Positions 18,179 through 27,277 of a stretch of DNA of 64,000 nt are shown here, piece by piece. The stretch lies in the NCBI RefSeq assembly GCF_964186585.1, contig NZ_OZ075067.1:2666001-2730000 (forward strand), given 5' to 3'. Origin of the DNA: Microbacterium sp. MM2322. Its GTDB lineage: Bacteria > Actinomycetota > Actinomycetes > Actinomycetales > Microbacteriaceae. A model generated the notes under the pieces. That model saw only the letters and a list, made by a program, of their open reading frames with translations. It did no database searches and was not told where the DNA came from. The translations under genes were made by a program, and so were the position numbers. The stretch's first letter is position 1, and the number at the start of each line of letters is the position of its first letter.

Positions 18179-19365
18179 CCGGCGGCTTCCTCCGGCCGCT
18201 CCAGCGCCTCGACCTCGGCGGCATCCGGAACGTAGCCGTCGATGTGGCGTTCGTCCGAACCGCTGTACGCGGCCAGGGGGCGGATGAGGGCGTTGGATGC
18301 CTGCTGTTCCATGATGTGCGCCGTCCACCCGGTGATGCGCGCCGCGATGAACAGGGGCGTGAACGTGAGCGTGTCGAAGCCCATGAGGCTGTACGCGGGA
18401 CCCGACGGGTAGTCGAGGTTCGGGTAGATGCCCTTCCGCGCCACGAACTCGGACTCGAGCTTCTCGTACAGCTCGGCGACCTCGGGGCGGTCGTAGTGCA
18501 CGACGAGCGCGTCGAGCGCGGCCTTCATCGTGGGCACGCGCGAGTCGCCGCGCTTGTAGACGCGGTGACCGAACCCCATGATCTTGCGCTTCGCAGCGAG
18601 CGCTTCGTCGAGCCAGGCCACGACGGCGTCGGCCGAACCGATCTCGTCGAAGATGTGCATGACGGCCTCGTTCGCGCCGCCGTGGAGCGGTCCCTTCAGC
18701 GCGCCGATCGCACCGACGACGGACGAGTACAGGTCGCTCAGCGTCGACGCGATCACGCGGGCGGTGAACGTCGACGCGTTGAAGGAGTGCTCGGCGTAGA
18801 GGACCATCGAGCGGTTGAACGCGTCGACGACGGCCTCGTCGGGCTCCTCGCCGAACGTCATCCAGAGGAAGTTCGCGGCGTACCCGAGGTCCTCACGCGG
18901 CTCGACGATCTCCTGCCCGCGACGACGGCGCTGACCGTACGCGACGATCGCGGGGAGGATCGCGAACAGACGGATGCTGCGGTCCAGGTTCTCCGCCGGG
19001 GTGCCCGCAGCATCCAGCACGTTCGCGATACCCGCGGTCTCGAACGATCCGAGCAGGCTGACGACGCTTCGGGCCTCGTCCATCGGGTGCGCGGAGGTCG
19101 GCATCGCGTCGATGAAGGCGCGGATGTCGGCGGGCAGCGCGCGGTTCGCGCGCTCGAGCGCCTGCAGCTCGGCGAGCTGATCGGCCGTCGGCAATTCGCC
19201 GTGCCACAGCAGGTAGGCGACCGCCTCGAACGGCTGGGTCGCCGCCAGCTCCTGGACCGGGTACCCGCGGTACAGCAGCGAGTTCGTCTCGGGGTTGACC
19301 TTGCTGATCGCCGTCGTGTCGGCGTAGACGCCGGCCAGGCCCTTCTTGATGTCGGGGTCGCTCAT
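18175..19365 (-). CDS. prpC: 2-methylcitrate synthase / citrate synthase
   Basis: PrpC condenses propionyl-CoA with oxaloacetate. The 396-residue protein fits the short bifunctional citrate synthase type: start KKGLAGVYADTTAISKV, the active-site His in PLHGGANEAV near residue 230 and the substrate segment GFGHRVYKRGDSR near 265. The assignment to methylcitrate rather than citrate synthesis rests on the operon with prpB and prpD. It is 22 bases downstream of prpB. Confidence 0.95.
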   Translation of the reverse strand: MSDPDIKKGLAGVYADTTAISKVNPETNSLLYRGYPVQELAATQPFEAVAYLLWHGELPTADQLAELQALERANRALPADIRAFIDAMPTSAHPMDEARSVVSLLGSFETAGIANVLDAAGTPAENLDRSIRLFAILPAIVAYGQRRRRGQEIVEPREDLGYAANFLWMTFGEEPDEAVVDAFNRSMVLYAEHSFNASTFTARVIASTLSDLYSSVVGAIGALKGPLHGGANEAVMHIFDEIGSADAVVAWLDEALAAKRKIMGFGHRVYKRGDSRVPTMKAALDALVVHYDRPEVAELYEKLESEFVARKGIYPNLDYPSGPAYSLMGFDTLTFTPLFIAARITGWTAHIMEQQASNALIRPLAAYSGSDERHIDGYVPDAAEVEALERPEEAAG

Positions 19366-19387
19366 GCTCGCTCCTGTTCGTCGGCCG

Positions 19388-20287
19388 TCATCGGTCGATC
19401 CGGAAAGTGAAGACGTTGGTGTCGAAGTGGTTGTACGACTCGTAGTCGATGAGGTCGTACAGATCGGCGCGGTGTTGCATCTCGCCGAGACGGGACGTGA
19501 GGTGTCCCTCGTCGATCAGCGTATCGAGCGCACGCTCGGCCGCGCCCATCGCGATCCGCAGGAGCGACACCGGCCAGATGACGATGTTCACCCCGACATC
19601 CCGGAGCTGGTCGACCGAGAACAGGTCGCTCTTGCCGAACTCGGTCATGTTGGCGAGGATCGGCACGTCGACCGCGGCACGGATTGCCGCGAACTCCTCG
19701 AGGCTCCGCATCGCCTCGGGGAAAATCGCATCAGCCCCGGCATCCACCAGCTTGCGCGCGCGGTCGGTCGCGGCATCCAGTCCGTCGACGGCGCGGATGT
19801 CGGTGCGCGCCATCACGAGGAAGTTCGGGTCGCGACGCGCGTCGACGGCGGCACGGATGCGCTTGAGCGCCGTGTCTTCGTCGACGACCGCCTTGCCGTC
19901 GAGGTGGCCGCAGCGCTTCGGGTTGACCTGATCCTCGATGTGCGCACCGGCGATGCCGGCGTCCTCGAGGGTCTGGATCGTCCGCGCGACGTTCATCGGC
20001 TCGCCGAAGCCGGTGTCGGCGTCGATGATCGCCGGCAGTTCGGTGGTGCGGGCGATCTGCTGACCGCGCGCGGCGACCTCGGTGAGGGTCGTCAGCCCGA
20101 TGTCGGGCAGGCCCAGGTCGGCCGAGAGGACGGCGCCCGAGATGTAGACGCCCTCGAACCCCTTCCGCTCGATGAGGCGTGCCGACAGCGGGTTGAACGC
20201 GCCGGGGAAGCGGAGGAGCTCGCCCGTTGCGAGCCGCTCGCGGAACAGGCGGCGCTTCTCGTGCGCCGGGGTCTGCGCGTAGAGCAT
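19388..20287 (-). CDS. prpB: 2-methylisocitrate lyase
   Basis: PrpB splits 2-methylisocitrate to pyruvate and succinate. The 299-residue protein shows the phosphoenolpyruvate-mutase fold with PGAFNPLSARL, DADTGFGEP (metal-binding Asp) and the active-site signature KRCGHLDGK near residue 122, followed by DEDTALKRI. The ATG overlaps the prpD stop by one base (TGATG), so the genes are coupled. Confidence 0.96.
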   Translation of the reverse strand: MLYAQTPAHEKRRLFRERLATGELLRFPGAFNPLSARLIERKGFEGVYISGAVLSADLGLPDIGLTTLTEVAARGQQIARTTELPAIIDADTGFGEPMNVARTIQTLEDAGIAGAHIEDQVNPKRCGHLDGKAVVDEDTALKRIRAAVDARRDPNFLVMARTDIRAVDGLDAATDRARKLVDAGADAIFPEAMRSLEEFAAIRAAVDVPILANMTEFGKSDLFSVDQLRDVGVNIVIWPVSLLRIAMGAAERALDTLIDEGHLTSRLGEMQHRADLYDLIDYESYNHFDTNVFTFRIDR

Positions 20288-21813
20288 CAGAACAGTCCCT
20301 TCGGAGCGGGTGCGGCCTCGAGCACGCCGGGAGCCGCAACGACGTCGAGCTGCCGCACCTCGTCGGCGGTCAGCTCGGGCAGGCGCTCGGCCAGCGTGAG
20401 GAAGCGCTCGATCTCGGCGGGCTCGAGCACGGGCTCTGCCAGCAGGCGGAACTTGCGGACGTAATCCGCCCGCGCGAACGGGCGGGCGCCGAGCGGGTGG
20501 GCGTCGGCGACGGCGATCTCATCCACGACGGTCGAGCCGTCGGTGAGGGTGATCTCGACTCGACCGCCGAACGCCTTCTCGTCGGGGTCCTCCGAGTGGT
20601 AGCGGCGCGTCCACTCGGCATCCTCGGCGGTCGTCACCTTGTGCCACAGCTCGACCGTGTCGGCCCGGCCGGCGCGCTCGGGAGCGTAGGAGTCGACGTG
20701 GTGCCACCCGCCGTCCTGCAGCGCGACCGCGAAGATGTACGGGATCGAGTGGTCGAGGGTTTCGCGGGATGCCGTCGGGTCGTACTTCTGCGGGTCGCCG
20801 GCGCCCGAGCCGATCACGTAGTGCGTGTGGTGGCTCGTGTGCAGCACGATCGAGGCGATGTTGGCCGGGTCGCGGAGTTCGGGCCGCTCGGTGCCGAGCT
20901 TGCGGGCGAGGTCGATCCAGGCCTGCGCCTGATACTCGGCCGAGTGCTCCTTCGTGTACGTGTCGAGGATGCCGCGCTTCGGCTCCCCTGCTGCCGGGAG
21001 CGGCACGTCGTACGCGGCGTCCTTGCCGTCGAGGAGCCACGCGATGACGCCGTCCTCCCCCTCGTAGATGGGGGACGGCGAGGTCTCGCCGCGCATCGCA
21101 CGGTCGACCGCTTCGACGGCCATCTTGCCGGCGAAGGCGGGGGCGTGCGCCTTCCACGTCGAGATCTCGCCCTTCCGCGACTGACGGGTCGCGGTCGTGG
21201 TGTGGAGGGCCTGTCCAACGGCCTGGTAGATCGTGTCGACGTCGAGCCCCAGCAGCGTGCCGATCCCGGCCGCGGCCGAGGGGCCGAGGTGGGCGACGTG
21301 GTCGATCTTGTGCTTGTGCAGGCTGATCGCGCGCACGAGGTCGACCTGGATCTCGTAGCCCGTCGCGAGCCCGCGGACGAGCGCCGCACCGTCGGCGCCG
21401 ACGTGCTGCGCGACCGCGAGGATCGCGGGGATGTTGTCACCCGGGTGCGAGTATTCCGCTGCGAGGAAGGTGTCGTGGTAGTCGAGCTCACGGACGGCGA
21501 CGCCGTTCGCCCACGCCGCCCACTCGGGGCTCGTGCGGGTCTCGTTCGCCACGCCGAAGACCGTCCCGCCGTGGCCGTTCGCCGACACCGGGTGCGAGAG
21601 CGCCTGCGAGCGTGCGGCACTGACGGGGCGACGGGTGAGGGATGCCGCGGCCACCGCCGCGTTGTCGATGATGCGGTTCACGATCATGTCGACGACGTCG
21701 GCCTCGACGGCGACGGGATCGACGGCGACCTGCGCGATCTTGTACGCGAGCTGCTCTTCGCGGGGCAGCGGCTCGTCGCTGCGGTACACGCGGACGTGGT
21801 GGGTGACGGTCAT
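20287..21813 (-). CDS. prpD: 2-methylcitrate dehydratase (MmgE/PrpD family)
   Basis: PrpD dehydrates 2-methylcitrate to 2-methyl-cis-aconitate. The 508-residue protein is typical in length. It has the helical MmgE/PrpD N-terminal domain ([57 protein letters not shown]) and a C-terminal alpha/beta part. It overlaps the GntR gene by four bases (ATGA) and prpB by one, making a tightly packed operon. Confidence 0.95.
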   Translation of the reverse strand: MTVTHHVRVYRSDEPLPREEQLAYKIAQVAVDPVAVEADVVDMIVNRIIDNAAVAAASLTRRPVSAARSQALSHPVSANGHGGTVFGVANETRTSPEWAAWANGVAVRELDYHDTFLAAEYSHPGDNIPAILAVAQHVGADGAALVRGLATGYEIQVDLVRAISLHKHKIDHVAHLGPSAAAGIGTLLGLDVDTIYQAVGQALHTTTATRQSRKGEISTWKAHAPAFAGKMAVEAVDRAMRGETSPSPIYEGEDGVIAWLLDGKDAAYDVPLPAAGEPKRGILDTYTKEHSAEYQAQAWIDLARKLGTERPELRDPANIASIVLHTSHHTHYVIGSGAGDPQKYDPTASRETLDHSIPYIFAVALQDGGWHHVDSYAPERAGRADTVELWHKVTTAEDAEWTRRYHSEDPDEKAFGGRVEITLTDGSTVVDEIAVADAHPLGARPFARADYVRKFRLLAEPVLEPAEIERFLTLAERLPELTADEVRQLDVVAAPGVLEAAPAPKGLF

Positions 21814-22478
21814 GTCGGTTCCTCCGGGGAGTCGGTGGTCAACGAATCGAGAATCGAGGTCAGGGCGTTGTGCAGGTGGACGTGTGTGGCGTGGGCGGCG
21901 AGGTCCCCGTCGCCCGCCGCGATCGCACGGGCGATGAGCTGGTGCTCGGCGACGGAGGCGATCAACCGCTCGGGCTTGTCGCGGGCGAGGCGACGGACGC
22001 GCACGAGGTGCGTACGGACGGTCCGGAGCGCCGAGGTGAGGTAGTCGTTGTCGACCGCGGCATCCAACTCGGCGTCGAACCGACCGATCAGGCGGTAGTA
22101 GGCGTCGGCGTCGGACGCCGGTCCGCCGGATGTCTGCGTCGCGGCGAAGTCCTCGGCGAGCGCGTCGAAGATGGACCGGTCGGCGGTTCGCGCTGCGAGC
22201 CTCGCGGCGGTCTCCTCAAGCGCGCGGCGCACGTCGAAGATGGCGCGGATGTCGTCGGCGTCGATGCCGCTGACCGTCGTCACGCGAGGCGACACCTGGG
22301 TGACCAGCCCGTGGGAGGCGAGCCGGGCGATCGCTTCGCGGAGCGGGGTCCGGCTCACACCGAGACGTGCCGCCTGCTCCGCCTCACCGAGGACGGTGCC
22401 CGGAGCGAGCGCGCCGGACTGGATCTCGTCGAGGAGAGTCGCGTAGGCGCGATCGCTGGCGCGCTTCCCGTGACTCAC
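21810..22478 (-). CDS. GntR-family regulator with FCD domain, likely controlling the prp operon
   Basis: The 222-residue protein has an N-terminal winged helix (residues 8-75: [32 protein letters not shown]) and a C-terminal helical FCD ligand domain ([20 protein letters not shown] onward). Such proteins are usually repressors released by an organic acid or acyl-CoA. As first gene of the run gntR-prpD-prpB-prpC-thiolase it probably regulates itself and the methylcitrate genes; the ligand may be a cycle intermediate. The GTG start at 22478 is six bases after TACACT. Confidence 0.9.
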   Translation of the reverse strand: MSHGKRASDRAYATLLDEIQSGALAPGTVLGEAEQAARLGVSRTPLREAIARLASHGLVTQVSPRVTTVSGIDADDIRAIFDVRRALEETAARLAARTADRSIFDALAEDFAATQTSGGPASDADAYYRLIGRFDAELDAAVDNDYLTSALRTVRTHLVRVRRLARDKPERLIASVAEHQLIARAIAAGDGDLAAHATHVHLHNALTSILDSLTTDSPEEPT

Positions 22479-22484
22479 CCCTTC

Positions 22485-22549
22485 AGTGTATGCATTGATG
22501 CCGATGAAGGAGACTCGAGAGAACGATCAGCGTGATTCGGTATACACAG
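22485..22549 (-). promoter_or_regulatory. Putative promoter/operator region of the prp operon
   Basis: The -10 hexamer TACACT (22485-22490) lies inside TGTATGCA, and a related sequence in inverted orientation, GGTATACACA, lies at 22539-22548. FCD regulators often bind short TGTATACA-like palindromes, so these two half-related sites are candidates. Assignment is by pattern only. Confidence 0.4.
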
Positions 22550-22565
22550 AAAAGCAACGGCGAGC

Positions 22566-23153
22566 TCAGCCGCGCCATCCCGCCACCAGCGGGCCGACCG
22601 CGTCGAGGCCTCGGGTCGCGGCATCCGCATCGGTTCGCGCGAGGGCGAGCGCGGCGATGACGAGGGATGCCGTGGCCTCGGCGAGCGGGGCGGTCGACGC
22701 CGCCGTCAGGTCGGGACGGGCGGCCGCCACCCCTGTCGCGACGGCGCCGCGCACGTCGTCGAGGTAGGCGTTGACCAGCTGACGGACCTCGGGTTCATCG
22801 TCGACGAGGGGTCCGCAGGCGGCGTTGATGAGGAGGCATCCCGACCGAGCGCGCGAGGACCCGTCGGCGATCGCGGCGCGCATGCCGGCGATGTACTCGC
22901 CGAGCGCCTCGGGACCGGGGGCGGACTCTCGGAGCGGCTCGAGTCGCACGCGGACGACCTCATCGAGGTAGCGCGCGACGACGGCCTCGAAGAGCCCCTT
23001 CTTGCTCCCGAACGCGTGGTAGATGCTCGATCGCTTGAGTCCGGTCGCCTGTTCGAGCTCGCCGATGCCGGTCTCGGCGTAGCCGCGCGCCCAGAAGACG
23101 TCGCGCGCGGCGCGGACGACGTCGTCGCGGTCGTATGCGCTGGTGCGGCCCAT
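22566..23153 (-). CDS. TetR-family repressor
   Basis: The 195-residue protein has the helix-turn-helix in residues 6-52: DVVRAARDVFWARGYAETGI and ATGLKRSSIYHAFGSKKGLF. The C-terminal half is helical and would bind a small ligand. It is divergent from an oxidoreductase, and a near-perfect 18-bp palindrome lies between them. It therefore most likely represses both genes until a reactive aldehyde, quinone or enone is present. The ATG follows GAGAGGAT, a usable ribosome binding site, and a TATACT -10 element lies upstream of that. Confidence 0.92.
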   Translation of the reverse strand: MGRTSAYDRDDVVRAARDVFWARGYAETGIGELEQATGLKRSSIYHAFGSKKGLFEAVVARYLDEVVRVRLEPLRESAPGPEALGEYIAGMRAAIADGSSRARSGCLLINAACGPLVDDEPEVRQLVNAYLDDVRGAVATGVAAARPDLTAASTAPLAEATASLVIAALALARTDADAATRGLDAVGPLVAGWRG

Positions 23154-23182
23154 GGTGGATCCTCTCGGTTACTCGTAGTATA

Positions 23183-23200
23183 TTGTACCGATCGTTACAA
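23183..23200. promoter_or_regulatory. TetR-type operator palindrome
   Basis: TTGTACCGATCGTTACAA is an 18-bp inverted repeat with eight of nine positions symmetric. It lies between the divergent TetR and oxidoreductase starts. On the minus strand it runs into TATACT, the likely -10 of the repressor gene. Confidence 0.75.
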
Positions 23201-23221
23201 AATGACGCTATGGAGGAAAAC

Positions 23222-24199
23222 ATGCGCGCAGTCACCCACCCCGTTTTCGGCGAACCGGCCGACGTCCTCGAGACGACCGACGTCTTCGACCCGACGCCCG
23301 GTGCCGGCGAGGTCCGCGTACGTCTCCTCGCCTCGCCCATCCACAACCACGACCTGTGGACGATCCGCGGCACCTACGGCTTCAAGCCCGAACTGCCCGC
23401 CCGCTCCGGCACCGAGGCCGTCGGCGTGATCGAAGAGCTCGGCGAGGGTGTCGAGAACCTCCAGGTCGGCCAGCGCGTCGCCACCGGCGGCACCTTCGGC
23501 GTCTGGGCCGAGCAGTTCGTCGCTCGCGCGGCAGGCCTCATCCCCGTCCCCGAGGGCCTCCCCGACGAGCAGGCCGCTCAGCTGGTCTCGATGCCGTTCA
23601 GCGCCATCAGCCTCATCGACTTCCTCGACCTGAAGCCCGGCGATTGGATCGTCCAGAACGCCGCCAACGGCGCGGTCGGCCGCATGGTCGCCCAGATCGG
23701 TCGCGCCCGCGGCCTCAACGTCGTCGGCCTCGTTCGTCGCAGCGCCGCCGTCGCGGAGCTCGCCGAGCAGGGCATCGACCGCATCGTCGCCGTCGACACC
23801 GACGACTGGCAGGACAAGGTCGCCGAGATCACCGGCGGCGCCTCGATCATCGCCGGCGTCGACTCGGTCGGCGGCGAGTCGAGCGGCCATGTCCTCTCGC
23901 TCCTCGGCGAGAACGCCACCCTCGTCGTCTTCGGCGCGATGGACGCACCCGTAATGCAGCTCGCCTCGGGACCGGTCATCTTCCGCCACATCACGATCAA
24001 GGGCTTCTGGGGCAGCAAGGTCAGCACCGAGATGGATGCCGCCAAGCGCGGCCAGCTGTTCGGTGAACTCGCCCAGCACCTCTCGTCCGGCGTCCTGACC
24101 CTTCCGGTCTCGGCGACCTTCCCGCTCGAGCAGGCGCGCGACGCCGCCCGTGCCAGCCTCACCGCCGGCCGCGTCGGCAAGGTGCTGCTCCGCCCGTGA
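23222..24199 (+). CDS. Medium-chain dehydrogenase/reductase, quinone or enoyl reductase type
   Basis: The 325-residue protein has the MDR layout: N-terminal GroES-like domain (SPIHNHDLWTIRGTYG, SGTEAVGVIEELGEG) and a Rossmann NAD(P) domain (IVQNAANGAVGRMVAQIGRA). The Cys/His residues that hold zinc in alcohol dehydrogenases are absent. This points to an NADPH-dependent quinone or enoyl-thioester reductase rather than an alcohol dehydrogenase. Start chosen at ATG 23222 because GGAGG lies six bases upstream. Divergent from the TetR gene that probably controls it. Confidence 0.88.
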   Translation: MRAVTHPVFGEPADVLETTDVFDPTPGAGEVRVRLLASPIHNHDLWTIRGTYGFKPELPARSGTEAVGVIEELGEGVENLQVGQRVATGGTFGVWAEQFVARAAGLIPVPEGLPDEQAAQLVSMPFSAISLIDFLDLKPGDWIVQNAANGAVGRMVAQIGRARGLNVVGLVRRSAAVAELAEQGIDRIVAVDTDDWQDKVAEITGGASIIAGVDSVGGESSGHVLSLLGENATLVVFGAMDAPVMQLASGPVIFRHITIKGFWGSKVSTEMDAAKRGQLFGELAQHLSSGVLTLPVSATFPLEQARDAARASLTAGRVGKVLLRP

Positions 24200-24205
24200 C
24201 CTGAG

Positions 24206-24233
24206 CCGGGGCCTCGCACCCGCGAGGCCCCGG
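24206..24233 (+). terminator. Hairpin terminator after the oxidoreductase gene
   Basis: Perfect 12-bp stem with a four-base loop, beginning seven bases after the stop codon; no T-run. Confidence 0.7.
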
Positions 24234-24274
24234 TCCCCTATGCTCGGCGCAAGCGACGACGGCGGGGGGCCGAA

Positions 24275-25069
24275 GTGGATGCCGACGACACGCAGGCGCC
24301 GTGGTCGGCCCGGCGCCTGCTCTTCACGAGCGCCGCCGCCGGCAGCGTCGCGTTCGTCGCCGGGTCACTCCTGTATCTGAGCCTGCTGGGGTCGGACTCG
24401 AGCGCCGCGACCCTGTGGAGCCTGCTCCCTGCCCCGGCCATCTGGACGGCACTCATTGCCGTCGTCGCTCTCGCCGCCGCGCGGGTGCGGGTCGACGTCG
24501 CGCCCGCGATCGCGTTCGCCCTGGCTCCCATCGCCTCGATCCTGACTTCCGTCTGGGAGGACGGGGGCGCCCTGTTCATGGGCGATCTCGTCACCACGGC
24601 CATCCTGATGGGCCGGACGGTCGGGTTCACCGCCTCCGCCGCCGTGGGCATCGCCGTCGCCCGAGGGTTCGCCCGCCACCTCGACCACCGGGTGTGGTTC
24701 GGCACCCTGTCGCTCGTTGCGATTCTGGTCGCGATGGTCGCGCTGTTCGCCCTCCCGTTGCAGTTCCTCCTCGTCTACTTCTCTCTGGGTGGCACGACCC
24801 CGCAGGCCCCGCCCGAGGCGGGCACCCGCTACGTCGTCACAGTGACGGTGGGCGCGGCGGCTGTCCTCGTGGCAATCGCCTGCGCTGCGGTCGCGCGTCG
24901 ACCCGCACTGATCTGGTGGGCGGCGGTCACCGTCCTCCTAGGACTGTGCGTGGCCGCCGCGCTGCCCGTGCCGCGAGATCGGTTCGAGCAGCAACCCGCG
25001 CCGGAGCCGCGTCCGTCATGGACGTACGTCCCCTGCTACGGCGAAGGCCGGGGATGTGAGGGCGGGTAG
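24275..25069 (+). CDS. Hypothetical multi-pass membrane protein
   Basis: The 264-residue protein begins at GTG 24275. It has about six hydrophobic helices between residues 14 and 235, then a Pro-rich extracytoplasmic or cytoplasmic tail with two cysteines (VPCYGEGRGC). No family recognised. It ends 9 bases before the RNase H start, and the -10 of that gene overlaps its stop codon. Confidence 0.65.
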   Translation: MDADDTQAPWSARRLLFTSAAAGSVAFVAGSLLYLSLLGSDSSAATLWSLLPAPAIWTALIAVVALAAARVRVDVAPAIAFALAPIASILTSVWEDGGALFMGDLVTTAILMGRTVGFTASAAVGIAVARGFARHLDHRVWFGTLSLVAILVAMVALFALPLQFLLVYFSLGGTTPQAPPEAGTRYVVTVTVGAAAVLVAIACAAVARRPALIWWAAVTVLLGLCVAAALPVPRDRFEQQPAPEPRPSWTYVPCYGEGRGCEGG

Positions 25070-25072
25070 CGT
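25067..25072 (+). promoter_or_regulatory. -10 element of rnhA
   Basis: TAGCGT six bases before the GTG start. It contains the TAG stop codon of the preceding gene. Confidence 0.5.
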
Positions 25073-25078
25073 GGAGCG

Positions 25079-25612
25079 GTGACCGAAACCTCCCGCTATG
25101 TCGTGGCCACCGACGGCGCCTGCAAGGGCAACCCCGGACCGACGGGCTGGGCCTGGGTCGGCGAAGACGGCCACTGGGCGGCCGGGTCGGTCGTGCAGGG
25201 CACGAACAACATCGGCGAACTCCTCGGCCTGCTGAAGGCGATCGAAGACCACGCCGACATCAGCGAGCTCGTCGTGCAAGCCGACTCGAAGTACGCCATC
25301 GACACCTATGAGAAGTGGATGGACGGACACCGCCGCCGCGGCTGGAAGACCTCCACCGGCGCCCCGACGAAGAACGTCGACCTGCTCGAACAGCTGATCG
25401 TGGCACGCGACGCTCGCCGCGCCGCGGGTCTTCCCGACGTCGTCCTCGAGCACGTCCGCGGTCACCGCGGCCATGTCCTCAACGAGTGGGCCGACGAGCG
25501 CGCCGTGCGCGGGGCGGAACACGCGGCATCCGGGAAAGAGTCGGCCTGGTCCTCGCTCGGCGGCCGTCACGACAAGCTCGACGTGTCCGAGGCACCCAAG
25601 AAGAAGCGCTGA
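25079..25612 (+). CDS. rnhA: Ribonuclease H (RNase HI type)
   Basis: It degrades the RNA strand of RNA-DNA hybrids. All four acidic residues of the RNase HI metal site are present: the Asp in VVATDGACKGNPGP near residue 9, Glu in NNIGELLGLLKAI near 45, Asp in VQADSKYAI near 68, and Asp in NEWADERA near 139. The C-terminal extension (KKKR) is short. The 177-residue length is normal. It ends one base before the convergent Nudix stop. Confidence 0.92.
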   Translation: MTETSRYVVATDGACKGNPGPTGWAWVGEDGHWAAGSVVQGTNNIGELLGLLKAIEDHADISELVVQADSKYAIDTYEKWMDGHRRRGWKTSTGAPTKNVDLLEQLIVARDARRAAGLPDVVLEHVRGHRGHVLNEWADERAVRGAEHAASGKESAWSSLGGRHDKLDVSEAPKKKR

Positions 25613-25613
25613 C

Positions 25614-26090
25614 TCAGGCAGCGTCTCCGAGAAGCTCGGCGAGTCGGTCCAACGCGGGCCGCTGGCCCTTCACCACTCGCTCCCGGGCGCGGTCCACCGG
25701 CATCCATTCCGCGCGGTCGACCTCGGGGAACGACGCGGTCTTCCCCGACCGCGGCGGCCACTCCATCTCGAACTCGCCGAAGACGAAGTCGGATGCCTCG
25801 AAGCCTGATCCGTCCGCGACGAAGACCGTCACCCGCTTACCGGACGAGTACGCGAACGTGCCGAGTTCGGCGTAGTCCGTCTCGGGCGGCTCGACGCCGA
25901 GCTCCTCACGGAACTCGCGCTTCGCGGCATCCATCGCGTCCTCACCCTCGGCGAGCTCGCCCTTCGGGATCGACCACGCACCCTCGTCCTTCGACGCCCA
26001 GAACGGCCCACCCATGTGAGCGACGAGCGCCGACACCCCGCCCGTCCCGTCGAGACGGTAGAGCAGGATGCCGGCGCTGTGCGTGACCAC
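25614..26090 (-). CDS. Nudix hydrolase
   Basis: The 158-residue protein carries a complete Nudix box at about residues 44-66: GELAEGEDAMDAAKREF followed by REELGV. The N-terminal HSAGILLYRL and the pocket segment GPFWASKDEGAWSIPKG are as in diadenosine-polyphosphate/NTP-type hydrolases. Substrate not assignable. GTG 26090 is used; it lies 16 bases downstream of the aldo/keto reductase stop and probably shares its transcript. Confidence 0.92.
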   Translation of the reverse strand: MVTHSAGILLYRLDGTGGVSALVAHMGGPFWASKDEGAWSIPKGELAEGEDAMDAAKREFREELGVEPPETDYAELGTFAYSSGKRVTVFVADGSGFEASDFVFGEFEMEWPPRSGKTASFPEVDRAEWMPVDRARERVVKGQRPALDRLAELLGDAA

Positions 26091-26106
26091 GGACGGGCGG
26101 CGCTCG

Positions 26107-27120
26107 TCAGATCAGGCGCGACTTCGGCGAGACGGAGTACGTCTCCTCCGGGTCGGTGACCGCGACGGGTGCGAGCGCGTCGTTGATCGCCGCGTACGTG
26201 TCGTCGTCGAGTTCGATACCCGAGGCCTTGACGGTGTCCTCGAGCTGCTCGGGACGCGACGCCCCGATGATCGCCGCGGCGATGTTCGGGTTGTGCAGCA
26301 CCCAGGCGAGGGCGAGCTGCGGCATCGTGATGCCTGCCCCCTCGGCGATCGGCTGCAGCTTCTGCACGGCAGTCAGGGTCTCGTCCTTCATGAAGCGCTT
26401 GATCATGTCGGATCCGCCCTTCTCATCCGTCGCGCGCGAGCCTTCGGGCAGCGGCTGACCGGGCTGGTACTTGCCGGTCAGCACGCCCTGCGCCAGGGGC
26501 GACCAGACGATCTGCGAGATGCCGAGCTCTTCGGAGGTGGGGACGACCTTGCCCTCGATGACCCGCCACAGCGCGGAGTACTGCGGCTGGTTCGAGACGA
26601 GCTGGAAGCCCAGCTCCTTCGACAGCGCGTGGCCGGCGCGGAGCTGCTCGGCGGTCCACTCGCTGACGCCGATGTAGAGCGCCTTGCCCTGGCGGACGAT
26701 GTCGGCGAAGGCCTGCATCGTCTCCTCGAGCGGGGTCTCGTAGTCGTAGCGGTGCGCCTGGTACAGGTCGACGTAGTCGGTGTTCAGTCGTTTGAGCGAG
26801 CCGTTGATGCCCTCGAGGAGGTGCTTGCGCGAGAGGCCGTGGTCGTTCGGACCCTTCGGGCCGGTCGGCCAGTAGACCTTCGTGAAGATCTCGAGCGACT
26901 CGCGACGCTGGCCCTTCAGCGCGTCGGCGAGGACGGACTCGGCCGCCGTGTTCGCGTAGGCGTCAGCCGTGTCGAACGAGCTGATGCCGAGATCGAGGGC
27001 CTTGTGAACCGTCGCGATCGCCGCGTCGTTCTCGACCTGCGATCCGTGGGTGAGCCAGTTGCCATAGGTGAGTTCCGTGACCTTGAGGCCGCTGTTGCCG
27101 AGGAATCGATAGTTGACCAT
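26107..27120 (-). CDS. Aldo/keto reductase
   Basis: This NADPH-dependent carbonyl reductase resembles the potassium-channel beta-subunit branch. The 337-residue TIM barrel has the catalytic Asp and Tyr in FDTADAYANTAAE, Lys in FTKVYWPTG, and His in YQAHRYD, plus SNQPQYSALWR and the C-terminal nucleotide site IIGASRPEQLEDT. Physiological substrate unknown. TAGCGT six bases before the ATG suggests a leaderless message. Confidence 0.93.
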   Translation of the reverse strand: MVNYRFLGNSGLKVTELTYGNWLTHGSQVENDAAIATVHKALDLGISSFDTADAYANTAAESVLADALKGQRRESLEIFTKVYWPTGPKGPNDHGLSRKHLLEGINGSLKRLNTDYVDLYQAHRYDYETPLEETMQAFADIVRQGKALYIGVSEWTAEQLRAGHALSKELGFQLVSNQPQYSALWRVIEGKVVPTSEELGISQIVWSPLAQGVLTGKYQPGQPLPEGSRATDEKGGSDMIKRFMKDETLTAVQKLQPIAEGAGITMPQLALAWVLHNPNIAAAIIGASRPEQLEDTVKASGIELDDDTYAAINDALAPVAVTDPEETYSVSPKSRLI

Positions 27121-27126
27121 TCTTCG

Positions 27127-27132
27127 ACGCTA
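27127..27132 (-). promoter_or_regulatory. -10 element of the aldo/keto reductase
   Basis: TAGCGT, six bases from the ATG at 27120. Confidence 0.5.
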
Positions 27133-27214
27133 CTCCCGCCGCCGACGGGTCAGGCGCGGCCTTGACACGGTCACGCCGACAGCGAAAGCGAACGGGGCGA
27201 CTCCCGTCGGCGGA

Positions 27215-27231
27215 AAGGTAAGGCTTACCTT
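27215..27231 (+). promoter_or_regulatory. DtxR/IdeR-type iron box
   Basis: AAGGTAAGGCTTACCTT is a perfect 8+1+8 inverted repeat and fits the DtxR/IdeR consensus core (AGGTNAGNCTNACCT). It lies 47 bases before the start of the siderophore-binding lipoprotein gene, with TACGAT (27234-27239) right after it as a possible -10. Iron-loaded repressor would block the operon. Confidence 0.9.
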
Positions 27232-27277
27232 GCTACGATCGATCATCGACGTCCCCGCCCCCGACGAGAGACCTTCG

